This document shows, piece after piece, positions 43,981-52,871 of a DNA stretch of 64,000 bases. The translations under genes were made by a program, and so were the position numbers. The notes below the pieces were generated by a model. That model did not search any database. It saw only the letters and a program-made list of their open reading frames with translations, and was not told the DNA's origin. Origin of the DNA: Saccharothrix australiensis (GTDB lineage Bacteria > Actinomycetota > Actinomycetes > Mycobacteriales > Pseudonocardiaceae); contig NZ_RBXO01000001.1 of NCBI RefSeq assembly GCF_003634935.1, forward strand, positions 1,258,501 through 1,322,500, in the 5' to 3' direction. Positions within the stretch are counted from its first letter, which is position 1; every line of letters begins with the position of its first letter.

Positions 43981-44598
43981 ATGTTCACCCCCGACCCCAT
44001 CCAGCGCCACGCCGGGCCGCCCGCGTCCAGCACGCCGCTCCGGGACTACCTGTCCGCGCTGCCGCCCGGAGTCGACGGCTCGTACGCGGTGCTGCCGCGG
44101 TCGCTGGCGGAGATGATGCCGCTGCCGTGGCAGCAGCAGATGGCCCACCTGCTGGCGGAGTTCCACCGCACCTACGCGCACCTGGGTTGGCCGGTGTACC
44201 GGGTCGTGCCGTCGCGGCGGGAACGGCTCGTGGACCTGGACGAGGACCAGCTGGCCGAGGTCGGCGTGATCATGGAGATCGACGCCGACGGCGACGTGGT
44301 CTACCGCGACCGCGCGGGCAAGCGCATCGACGACCCGGAGCAGCGCGTGGTGCTGGTGTCGGTGCTCGACCCGATCCCCGGCAACTACGCCAACGCCAAC
44401 CAGAACACCCCGGCGCGCGGTTTCCCTGCGCCGCCGCAGCCCTACCCGCAGTCCGGTCCGCTGCCCGTGCCGCCGCCGCCCGGTCCGCTGCCGGTGCAGC
44501 CGCCGTCGGGCCCACTGCCCGTGCAGCCGCCGTCGGCCCCGCTGCCCGTGCAGCCGCCGTCGGGCCCGTTGCCGGCGCAGGTGCCCCACCACAGGTGA
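43981..44598 (+). CDS. Hypothetical protein with Pro-rich repeat tail
   Basis: A 205-residue protein, last gene of the secretion-like operon. The first 140 residues form a soluble domain (LPWQQQMAHLLAEFHRTY, VVLVSVLDPIPGNY). The tail consists of nine-residue VQPPSGPLP repeats encoded by four 27-bp DNA units (44467-44574). There is no signal peptide. ATG 43981 has GAGGGAGG 8 nt upstream. Its function is unknown; Pro-rich tails often mediate docking. Confidence 0.65.
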   Translation: MFTPDPIQRHAGPPASSTPLRDYLSALPPGVDGSYAVLPRSLAEMMPLPWQQQMAHLLAEFHRTYAHLGWPVYRVVPSRRERLVDLDEDQLAEVGVIMEIDADGDVVYRDRAGKRIDDPEQRVVLVSVLDPIPGNYANANQNTPARGFPAPPQPYPQSGPLPVPPPPGPLPVQPPSGPLPVQPPSAPLPVQPPSGPLPAQVPHHR

Positions 44599-44664
44599 CG
44601 CGGTGCCGCCCGTGCCGGGCACCTGGGACATGACAGGCGACGCCGTGCGTGTCAGCCTGGACGC

Positions 44665-44850
44665 ATGGGTGATCCGAATGCCTGGTACTACTGCCTGACC
44701 CACCAGACCGCCGAGAAGGGGGTCGGGTGCCGCGGCGGCGACCGGATGGGCCCCTACCCCGACGAGGCGACGGCGCGGCGGGCCCTGGAACTGGCCCGGC
44801 AGCGCACCGAGGCCGAGGACGAGGCCGACCGGAAGTGGAAGGAGCGCTAG
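44665..44850 (+). CDS. Small conserved SPOR-like protein
   Basis: A 61-residue protein of a type common in actinobacteria: NAWYYCLTHQTAEKG, then CRGGDRMGPYPDEATARRAL and a charged helical end. Such proteins are often labelled SPOR-domain-like, but direct peptidoglycan binding is not shown. A -10-like CAGCCT lies 6 nt before ATG 44665, so it may be leaderless. It is separate from the secretion-like operon. Confidence 0.72.
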   Translation: MGDPNAWYYCLTHQTAEKGVGCRGGDRMGPYPDEATARRALELARQRTEAEDEADRKWKER

Positions 44851-44875
44851 GACGGGCTCGGGGCGGCGGGCGCGT

Positions 44876-44881
44876 TAAGGT
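44876..44881 (+). promoter_or_regulatory. Leaderless -10 element for the RNB ribonuclease
   Basis: TAAGGT lies exactly 7 nt before GTG 44889. Confidence 0.55.
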
Positions 44882-44888
44882 GCGGGGC

Positions 44889-46310
44889 GTGGCCTCGATG
44901 GTGATCCGTACCGGTCGGGCGGACCTGGACTTCGGCGGCATCCGCGCCGAGTTCGGGTTGCCCGCGGAGTTCCCCGCCGCCGCCTTGGCGGAGGCGCGGC
45001 AGGCGGCCGGCCGGGACATGGCCGGCGACGACCGCGAGGACGCCACCCACCTGCCCCTCGTGACGATCGACCCGCCCGGCGCCGAGGACCTCGACCAGGC
45101 CCTGTGCCTGGAGCGCGTCGGGCGGGGTTTCCGCGTGCACTACGCGATCGCCGACCTCGGCGCGTTCGTCGTGCCGGGCGGCGCGCTGGACACCGAGGTC
45201 CGCAAGCGCGGCCAGACGCTGTACCTGCCCGACGGCAACGTGCCGCTGCACCCGACCGTGCTGTCCGAGGGCGCGGCGAGCCTGCTGCCGGAGCGGACCC
45301 GGCCCGCCGTGCTGTGGACGTTCGAGTGCGGCCCGGACGGCGAGCCGACCGACGTGCGCGTGCGCCGCGCGCTGGTCCGGTCGACGGCCCGGTTCGACTA
45401 CGAGGGCGTGCAGGCGTCGTTCGACGCGGGCACGCCCCACCCGTCGGTGGCGGCCCTGCCGGAGTTCGGCAGGCTCCGCCGGGAACGGGCCACCGAGCGC
45501 GGCGCGGTGGAGCTGCGCCTGCCGGAGCAGGAGATCGTCCCCAACGGCGACGGCGACTGGAAGCTCGCGGTGCGCCCCCGCGTCGACGTCGACTCCTGGA
45601 ACGCCGAGGTCTCCCTGATGACCGGCATGGCGGCGGCCGGGATCATGCTGGCGGCGGGGGTCGGCGTGCTGCGCACCCTGCCGGACGCCGACGACGGCGC
45701 GGTGGACGCCCTGAAGCGCTCGGCGCACGCGCTCGGCGTGCCGTGGCCGGACGGCGTCACGCCGTCGCGCCTCCTGGCGGGCCTGGACCCGAGCCGCCCG
45801 GAGTCGCTGGCGCTGTTCGTGGACGCCACCCGGCTGCTCCGGGGCGCGGGTTACACGTCGTTCGACGGCTCGATCCCGCCGGTGACGACGCACGCGGGCG
45901 TCGCCGCGCCTTACGCGCACGTGACCGCGCCCCTGCGACGGCTGGTCGACCGGTTCGCCACGGAGGTGTGCCTGGCGGTCACCGCCGGCCGCGAGGTGCC
46001 GGACTGGCTGCGGCGTGCGTTGCCGCTGCTGCCCGGCCTGATGGGCGGCTCGGACGCGCTGGCGGGCAAGGTCGACCGCGCGTGCCTGGACCAGGTGGAG
46101 GCGTGGGTGCTGGCCGACCGGGTCGGGCAGGAGTTCGACGCCGTGGTGCTGCGGGCCGAGGGCGGCGGCGCCGACGTGTTCGTCACCCGCCCGCCGGTCA
46201 TGGGCCGCGCCACGGGCGAGGACCTGCCGGAGGGCGAGCGCGTCCGCGTCCGGCTCACCGAGGCCGACCCGGCGCGGCGCAAGGTCGCGTTCACGCGGGT
46301 GGTGGGCTGA
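44889..46310 (+). CDS. RNB-domain ribonuclease
   Basis: A 473-residue RNase II/R-type 3'-5' exoribonuclease core. The catalytic Asp cluster is in TIDPPGAEDLDQAL, and the C-terminal part of the RNB domain has TAPLRRLVDRFATEVC. Cold-shock domains found in full RNase R are absent, and only a short C-terminal OB-like region follows, so this is the compact actinobacterial form. GTG 44889 is set by the -10 upstream. Its stop overlaps the start of the BtuF-like gene (TGATG). Confidence 0.9.
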   Translation: MASMVIRTGRADLDFGGIRAEFGLPAEFPAAALAEARQAAGRDMAGDDREDATHLPLVTIDPPGAEDLDQALCLERVGRGFRVHYAIADLGAFVVPGGALDTEVRKRGQTLYLPDGNVPLHPTVLSEGAASLLPERTRPAVLWTFECGPDGEPTDVRVRRALVRSTARFDYEGVQASFDAGTPHPSVAALPEFGRLRRERATERGAVELRLPEQEIVPNGDGDWKLAVRPRVDVDSWNAEVSLMTGMAAAGIMLAAGVGVLRTLPDADDGAVDALKRSAHALGVPWPDGVTPSRLLAGLDPSRPESLALFVDATRLLRGAGYTSFDGSIPPVTTHAGVAAPYAHVTAPLRRLVDRFATEVCLAVTAGREVPDWLRRALPLLPGLMGGSDALAGKVDRACLDQVEAWVLADRVGQEFDAVVLRAEGGGADVFVTRPPVMGRATGEDLPEGERVRVRLTEADPARRKVAFTRVVG

Positions 46311-47068
46311 TGCTGCCGGTGGACGACCTCGGCGAGCCGGTGCCGCTGCCCGGTCCGCCCCGCCGCGTGGTGAGCCTCGTGCCGTCGCTGACCGAGGCCG
46401 TTGACCCGGCGGTGCTCGTCGGCGCGACGGACTACTGCACGCACCCGCCTGACCTGGCCGTCACGCGGGTCGGCGGCTCGAAGTACCCGGAGGTCGACCG
46501 GGTGCTCGCGCTGCGGCCGGACCTGGTGCTCGCGAACAGCGAGGAGAACCGCCCGGAGGACGTCCAGCGCCTGCGCGCCGACGGCATCCCGGTGTGGGTG
46601 ACGGCCGCGCCCGCGACCGTGCCCGCTGCCCTCGGCTCGCTGCGCCGGCTGCTCGGCACGGCGTGGGACGTCGAACCGGGCTGGCTGGTCGAGGCCGAAC
46701 GCGTGTGGCGCGACGTGCGGCCACCGCGCGCGAAGGCCGTCATCCCGGTGTGGCGCAAGCCGTGGGTGGTGGTGGGGCGGGACACCTTCGCGGGCGACGT
46801 CCTGCACCGGCTCGGCGTGGCCAACGTCTACGCCGACCACGCGGAGCGCTACCCGCGCCCCTCGCTGGACGAACTGCGGGCGTCCGGGGCCGACCTCGTG
46901 GTCCTGCCGGACGAGCCCTACCTGTTCACGCCGGACGACGGCCCGCAGTTCTTCCCGGACCTGCGGCCGGTGCACGTGTCGGGCCGCCACCTGACCTGGT
47001 ACGGCCCGTCCCTGGTGGAGGCCCGAGCAGCCCTGGAGCGGGCCTTCCAGGACCTCCCGGAACGCTGA
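46310..47068 (+). CDS. BtuF-like helical-backbone metal/cobalamin-binding protein without signal peptide
   Basis: A 252-residue protein with the fold of BtuF/FhuD-type periplasmic binders: VSLVPSLTEAV at the start of the first lobe, VDRVLALRPDLVLANSEEN, then DVLHRLGVANVYADHAERYP, LDELRASGADLVVLP and a C-terminal helix. No signal peptide or lipobox is present, so it should be cytoplasmic, unlike transport binders. It is coupled to the RNB ribonuclease gene. A cobalamin or other metal-chelate ligand is suggested by the family only. Confidence 0.82.
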   Translation: MLPVDDLGEPVPLPGPPRRVVSLVPSLTEAVDPAVLVGATDYCTHPPDLAVTRVGGSKYPEVDRVLALRPDLVLANSEENRPEDVQRLRADGIPVWVTAAPATVPAALGSLRRLLGTAWDVEPGWLVEAERVWRDVRPPRAKAVIPVWRKPWVVVGRDTFAGDVLHRLGVANVYADHAERYPRPSLDELRASGADLVVLPDEPYLFTPDDGPQFFPDLRPVHVSGRHLTWYGPSLVEARAALERAFQDLPER

Positions 47069-47326
47069 GCACCACTCACTCCGCCGCGCTGGTCCATTCG
47101 TCGTGGAAAAGCGCCGCCGCTCACCGCGGCGAACTCGCGGACCATTTCTCGAAGGCCGGGGCCGAGTCGGCGATAGCTGGAATAAGACGCCTTCTACGGA
47201 CGGTCGGGTGCGGCACGCGACCGGATCGGCGGGGGTCACCGCTACGGACGATTGACCGTTGCGGCACCGTTGCGGAATTGTTGGGCACGGCCATTTCCAT
47301 TGGATGCGACAGGGGCCTTTCTCGCT
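47069..47326. other. Low-GC intergenic region before the inclusion-body gene
   Basis: No gene was seen. The sequence is visibly less GC-rich than its surroundings and contains small internal repeats (ctacggacg near 47194 and 47240; ccgttgcgg near 47256 and 47269). It may hold the promoter and control sites of the next gene. Confidence 0.4.
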
Positions 47327-47830
47327 ATGTCGGAATTCATCAACGTGCTCATCGCCATCGACGCGGAAACCATTGTCGAACAGCTGGGGAAGAACACCGA
47401 CCCGGATCACCCGACGGCAGTGCCCAACAGCAGCAACCTGATCTACATGACCACCCGGCACAACCAGCTCGACGGCTCACCGGGCAGCGAGTTGAGCGTC
47501 AGCGCCTCCCCCACGGACATCATCCGGTGGCGGGAGACGACGCTGTCGCTGAACTCCTCCTACACCGGCATCCTCTACCGGTTCAACGCCCTGGGCGGGG
47601 GAGACCTGATCAGCACGCCGGTACCGAGGTCGGTGGTGCTCCACGAGCCGCTGCCGGACAGCGGGAACCCGTTGAACCCCGGCACCCAGGAGGTCAACAG
47701 CTACTACTGGGAGTGCGAGGTGCTGAAGACGGGGAGGGTCACCTACAACTTCAGCTTCATGATCCTCAACCGCAAGGGCGAGAAGCAGGGCTACTACTTC
47801 TGGGACCCCTTCATCAACATCCGGGACTGA
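47327..47830 (+). CDS. PixA/AidA-type inclusion body family protein
   Basis: A 167-residue protein resembling the PixA/AidA inclusion-body family (PF12306). Recognisable parts are the N-terminal INVLIAIDAETIVEQ, SNLIYMTTRHNQLDG, DIIRWRETTLSLN and the C-terminal YYFWDPFINIRD. Members are abundant cytoplasmic proteins in Xenorhabdus and quorum-controlled proteins in Burkholderia, with unclear biochemical roles. Base composition is visibly lower in GC than its neighbours, suggesting transfer. ATG 47327 is chosen because family proteins start close to the INVLIAID strand. Confidence 0.82.
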   Translation: MSEFINVLIAIDAETIVEQLGKNTDPDHPTAVPNSSNLIYMTTRHNQLDGSPGSELSVSASPTDIIRWRETTLSLNSSYTGILYRFNALGGGDLISTPVPRSVVLHEPLPDSGNPLNPGTQEVNSYYWECEVLKTGRVTYNFSFMILNRKGEKQGYYFWDPFINIRD

Positions 47831-48067
47831 CGCGGGAGCGCGCGGAAACCGAGCGGTAATCGGAAACGGCTCGAAAGTGGAATTCGGTGCCGAGGCGTCG
47901 GGCGGTGCCACGACACCTGTGCCGGCCGCCGATCCGGGTCACGTGCCGATTGACTTGCGCCGATCCGGGCGGCGAGAGTCAGGGGGCCAGGATCGACACC
48001 GCCGCGAGCCGCGCCGCTCGCCGGAGCCGCCGCGGCCCTCCGGCCGCCGGCGTGACAGGAGACCGCG

Positions 48068-49578
<1,511 letters not shown>

Positions 49579-50451
49579 TCAGTGGAACGTGTGCTCCGGA
49601 CCGGGGAACCGGTGCCCGCGGACGTCGGACGCGTAGTCGCGCACCGCGCCCAGCACCACGTCGGCCAGGTTCGCGTACCGCTTGACGAACCGGGGCGACC
49701 GGCCCCGCCGCAGGCCCAGCATGTCCTGCCACACCAGCACCTGCGCGTCGGTGTCCGGGCCCGCGCCGATGCCGACGGTCGGGATGCTCAGTTCGTGCGT
49801 GACCTGCTTGGCGACCTCGGCGGTCACCATCTCCAGCACCACGGCGAACGCGCCCGCCTCCTGCACGGCCAGCGCGTCGGCCACCACGGCGTCGAACGCG
49901 TCGTCGCGGCCCTGCACCCGGTAGCCGCCGAGCTGGTGCTCGCTCTGCGGGGTGAAGCCGATGTGGGCCATGACGGGGATGCCCGCGTTCACGATGGCCT
50001 TGATGTGCGGCGCGAAGTGCCGGCCGCCTTCGAGCTTCACGGCGTGCGCGCGGCCCTCCTTCATGAACCGCACGGCGGTCGCGACGGCCTGCTCGACCGA
50101 CACCTGGTACGAGCCGAACGGCAGGTCGGCCACGACCAGCGCCCGCTTCACCGACCGCGTCACACCCCGGACCAGCGGGAGCAGCTCGTCCACCGTCACC
50201 GGCAGGGACGTGTCGTAGCCGTACACGTTGTTCGACGCGGAGTCGCCGACCAGCAGGACCGGGATGCCCGCCTCGTCGAACAGCTCGGCGGTGTACATGT
50301 CGTACGCGGTGAGCATGGGCCACGGCTCGCCGCGTTCCTTCAGCTCGCGCAGGTGGTGGATGCGCACCTTCTTGGCCGGTGCCGGGGCGCCTGCCCCGCT
50401 GCCACCGGCTCCGCCGCCGTAGGGCGCGGCTACCTCGGGCGCAGAAGTCAT
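49579..50451 (-). CDS. panB: 3-methyl-2-oxobutanoate hydroxymethyltransferase
   Basis: A 290-residue PanB, the first enzyme of pantothenate synthesis (ketopantoate from 2-oxoisovalerate and methylene-tetrahydrofolate). Motifs: [32 protein letters not shown] (metal-binding Asp), [26 protein letters not shown] and [15 protein letters not shown] Gly/Ala/Pro-rich N-terminal extension of about 25 residues is present. ATG 50451 has GGAGG about 10 nt upstream. In mycobacteria panB (Rv2225) is likewise near caeA and glnA2. Confidence 0.95.
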   Translation of the reverse strand: MTSAPEVAAPYGGGAGGSGAGAPAPAKKVRIHHLRELKERGEPWPMLTAYDMYTAELFDEAGIPVLLVGDSASNNVYGYDTSLPVTVDELLPLVRGVTRSVKRALVVADLPFGSYQVSVEQAVATAVRFMKEGRAHAVKLEGGRHFAPHIKAIVNAGIPVMAHIGFTPQSEHQLGGYRVQGRDDAFDAVVADALAVQEAGAFAVVLEMVTAEVAKQVTHELSIPTVGIGAGPDTDAQVLVWQDMLGLRRGRSPRFVKRYANLADVVLGAVRDYASDVRGHRFPGPEHTFH

Positions 50452-50560
50452 CGTCGACCGTCCTCCCTCGAAGCCCGCTCCATCGCGGGTCTCCGGGCCT
50501 TGTTGCACGGTTACCAGCCCAGCGTGACACCGGAGGCGACGGATGTGCGCGCTCTGCGAG

Positions 50561-50566
50561 TAGCCT
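50561..50566 (+). promoter_or_regulatory. Leaderless -10 element for the VOC protein
   Basis: TAGCCT lies 8 nt before ATG 50575. Confidence 0.5.
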
Positions 50567-50574
50567 CACACGCC

Positions 50575-50958
50575 ATGGCGTGCCGGATCACAGAACTCGT
50601 CCTCGACTGCGCGGACCCGGAACTGCTCGCGGAGTTCTGGTGCGGTGTCCTCGGCTACGAGGTGCTGGACCGCGACCAGGGCACCGTGGAGATCGGTCTG
50701 CCGGGCGTGTACCCGACCCTGCTGTTCCAGCCGGTCCCGGAGCCCAAGGTGCAGAAGCTGCGGCTGCACATCGACGTGAGCCCCACCGACCGGGACCAGG
50801 ACGCGGAGCTGGAGCGGCTGTCGGCGCTCGGCGCGAAGCCCGTCGACATCGGCCAGGGCGAGGTCTCCTGGCACCTGCTGCGCGACCCGGAGGGGAACGA
50901 GTTCTGCTTGTTGCGGGGGATGGTTGCCGACTCGCGGACGGCGGGATCGGGCTCCTGA
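50575..50958 (+). CDS. VOC-superfamily (glyoxalase-like) protein
   Basis: A 127-residue protein with the glyoxalase-like fold: ITELVLDCADPELLAEFWCG with the usual N-terminal helix-strand, GYEVLDRDQGTVEIGLPG, RLHIDVSPTDRDQD and a C-terminal LLRDPEGNEFCLL. Such proteins range from dioxygenases to antibiotic-binding proteins; no specific role can be given. It is monocistronic and followed by two strong hairpins. Confidence 0.85.
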   Translation: MACRITELVLDCADPELLAEFWCGVLGYEVLDRDQGTVEIGLPGVYPTLLFQPVPEPKVQKLRLHIDVSPTDRDQDAELERLSALGAKPVDIGQGEVSWHLLRDPEGNEFCLLRGMVADSRTAGSGS

Positions 50959-51014
50959 CGACGGAGCGGGCGGATCGGGGGGCGGTGGGACGGGGGTGGA
51001 GCTGTGTTGGATTT

Positions 51015-51033
51015 GCCGCGACTCCGTCGCGGC
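51015..51033. terminator. Perfect hairpin between convergent genes
   Basis: GCCGCGAC-TCC-GTCGCGGC is a perfect 8-bp stem with a 3-nt loop, 57 bp after the VOC gene stop. It probably works with the longer hairpin that follows. Confidence 0.6.
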
Positions 51034-51050
51034 GGCTCGGCCGCCTGGTG

Positions 51051-51123
51051 GTCGGCCTGTCGAGCCTGATTTCCCGCCGATCGAAAAGCGTGATCGGCGG
51101 GAAACGAGGCTCGACAGGCCGAC
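51051..51123. terminator. Long bidirectional hairpin, 32-bp arms
   Basis: Arms 51051-51082 and 51092-51123 are complementary over 32 bp with only two mismatches and a 9-nt loop (gaaaagcgt). It lies between the convergent VOC and SDR genes, where a bidirectional terminator is expected. The arm length is unusual for a terminator, so a small mobile palindromic element is an alternative. Confidence 0.75.
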
Positions 51124-51183
51124 GCGGCCTCGCGGCGCGGGAGCCAGGGGGACGTGGGCAGGGGTGAGGGGCAGGGATCGGGG

Positions 51184-51933
51184 TCAGACCTGGGTGGTGG
51201 GGAGCACTACCAGGTGGCGCAGGTTCACGTGGCGGGGGCGGCTGGTTGCGTAGGCGACCACGTCGGCTACCTCGGCCGAGGTCAGGTGCCCGGCGGACTC
51301 GAACCACGTCGCCAGGGTCTGTCGGACGGCGGTGTTGTCGACGTGGCCGGCCAGTTCGCTCTCCGTGATGCCCGGCTCCACGTTGGTGACCCGCACGCCC
51401 AGCGGACCCAGTTCGGTGCGCAGGTTCGCGGACAGGTGGGTGACGGCGGCCTTCGTCGCGGTGTAGACGCTGAAGTCCCGGAACGTCTGGTGCGCGCCCA
51501 CGGACGAGATGTTCACCAGGTCCGACGGGCCGCGCTCGGCGGCGGCGACCAGGTCCTCCGAGAACGCGTCGAGCACGTTCAGCACGCCGCCGACGTTCGT
51601 GTCGAGCATCCGCTTCCACTCGTCGGTCCGGCCGTCGACGACGGGGTTGCCGAGCATGACGCCCGCGTTGTTCACCACCAGGTCGACGGTGCCGCAGGTG
51701 TCGTGGACGGTCCGGACCACCTCGGACAGGTCCCGCGTCACGTCGGCGGTCACGGCGAACGCCCGGCCACCGTCGGCGGTGATCCGCTCGGCGAGACCGG
51801 TGATCCGCTCGGTCCGGCGGGCCAGCAGCGCGACCGTGGCGCCCGAGCGGGCCAGGAGCAGCGCGGTCGCCGCCCCGATGCCGCTGGCGGCGCCCGTGAC
51901 GACGGCGGTGCGGTCGGTGAGGTCGTAAGTCAT
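51184..51933 (-). CDS. Short-chain dehydrogenase/reductase
   Basis: A 249-residue classical SDR oxidoreductase. The cofactor motif is VVTGAASGIGAA, NNAG is in LVVNNAGVML, and the catalytic Ser and YxxxK are in NISSVGAHQ and VYTATKAAV. Arg after the first strand region (LLARRTER) suggests NADP(H). The substrate is unknown. A -10-like CAGGCT lies 7 nt before ATG 51933. It is divergent from an XRE-type regulator that probably controls it. Confidence 0.92.
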   Translation of the reverse strand: MTYDLTDRTAVVTGAASGIGAATALLLARSGATVALLARRTERITGLAERITADGGRAFAVTADVTRDLSEVVRTVHDTCGTVDLVVNNAGVMLGNPVVDGRTDEWKRMLDTNVGGVLNVLDAFSEDLVAAAERGPSDLVNISSVGAHQTFRDFSVYTATKAAVTHLSANLRTELGPLGVRVTNVEPGITESELAGHVDNTAVRQTLATWFESAGHLTSAEVADVVAYATSRPRHVNLRHLVVLPTTQV

Positions 51934-52023
51934 GGCTCCGAGCCTGGCGGCGCTCGCGCACCGTGCCCAGGCCGCGCTCTTCCCTAGGACTCACAAGACC
52001 AGGATGCGCGGGCCGCCCGCGGC

Positions 52024-52029
52024 CATACT
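52024..52029 (+). promoter_or_regulatory. Leaderless -10 element for the XRE regulator
   Basis: CATACT lies 7 nt before GTG 52037. Confidence 0.45.
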
Positions 52030-52036
52030 GGGTGCC

Positions 52037-52855
52037 GTGAGCGACCTGGGCGAGTTCCTGCGGACACGACGGGCACGGGTGCGGCCGGGGGACGTGGGGC
52101 TGCCCGGCGGTGGCCGCCGGCGGGTACCCGGCCTGCGGCGCGAGGAACTGGCCCTGCTGGCGGGCGTGAGCGTCGACTACTACATGCGGCTGGAGCAGGG
52201 CCGGACGCCGTCGGTCTCGGACTCCGTGCTGGACGCGGTGGCCCGCGTGCTGGGGCTGGACGAGACCGAGCGCGCCCACCTGCGCAACCTCGTCCGCCCG
52301 ACGTCGACCGGCCTGCCCCCGCCGCGGCGCGTGCGACCCGGCCTGCGCAGGCTGCTGGACCGGATGGGCGACGTGCCGGCGTTCGTCATCGACCGCTACA
52401 CGGACCTGCGGGCGTGGAACCCGCTCGCGAACGCCCTCTACGACTTCGACTCGGCGCGGGAACAGCCGAACGTGGCGCGCTACACGTTCCTGGACGAGCG
52501 GGCGCGCACGTTCTACCGGGACTGGCCGGAGGTCGCCGCCGACACCGTCGCGGTGCTGCGCCTGAACGCCGGCCGCCACCAGGACGACGCCCGGCTGGCG
52601 GCGCTGGTGGGCGAGCTGTCCGTGAAGGACGAGACGTTCCGGGTGCTCTGGGCCCGGCACGCGGTGCTGGAGCGGACCCACGGCACCAAGCTCATCCGCC
52701 ACCCGGTGGTCGGCGACCTGGACGTGGACTACGAGATGCTGCTGCTCCCCGGCGACCCGGACCTGCAACTGGCGGTCTACACCGCGGCGTCCGGCTCGGC
52801 GACCGAGGAGCGCCTGCGGCTGCTGGCGAGCTGGTCGGCGCCCGTGGACGCCTAG
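52037..52855 (+). CDS. XRE-family regulator with MmyB-like ligand domain
   Basis: A 272-residue regulator. The N-terminal helix-turn-helix contains VPGLRREELALLAGVSVDYY and LEQGRTPSVSDSVLDAVARV. The C-terminal domain (FVIDRYTDLRAWNPLANALY, then RHAVLERTHGTKLIRHPVVG) is the MmyB-like PAS-type ligand-binding domain usual in actinomycetes, where such proteins often control an adjacent SDR. GTG 52037 is chosen from the -10 and the HTH position. The divergent SDR is its likely target. Confidence 0.9.
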   Translation: MSDLGEFLRTRRARVRPGDVGLPGGGRRRVPGLRREELALLAGVSVDYYMRLEQGRTPSVSDSVLDAVARVLGLDETERAHLRNLVRPTSTGLPPPRRVRPGLRRLLDRMGDVPAFVIDRYTDLRAWNPLANALYDFDSAREQPNVARYTFLDERARTFYRDWPEVAADTVAVLRLNAGRHQDDARLAALVGELSVKDETFRVLWARHAVLERTHGTKLIRHPVVGDLDVDYEMLLLPGDPDLQLAVYTAASGSATEERLRLLASWSAPVDA

Positions 52856-52871
52856 GCAGCCGCCGCCCGGC

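Noticed and set aside
36081..44598. Complete integrative conjugative element
   Set aside because: No integrase, relaxase, coupling protein or flanking direct repeat could be found; rnpB is intact and no duplicated fragment of it was seen downstream.
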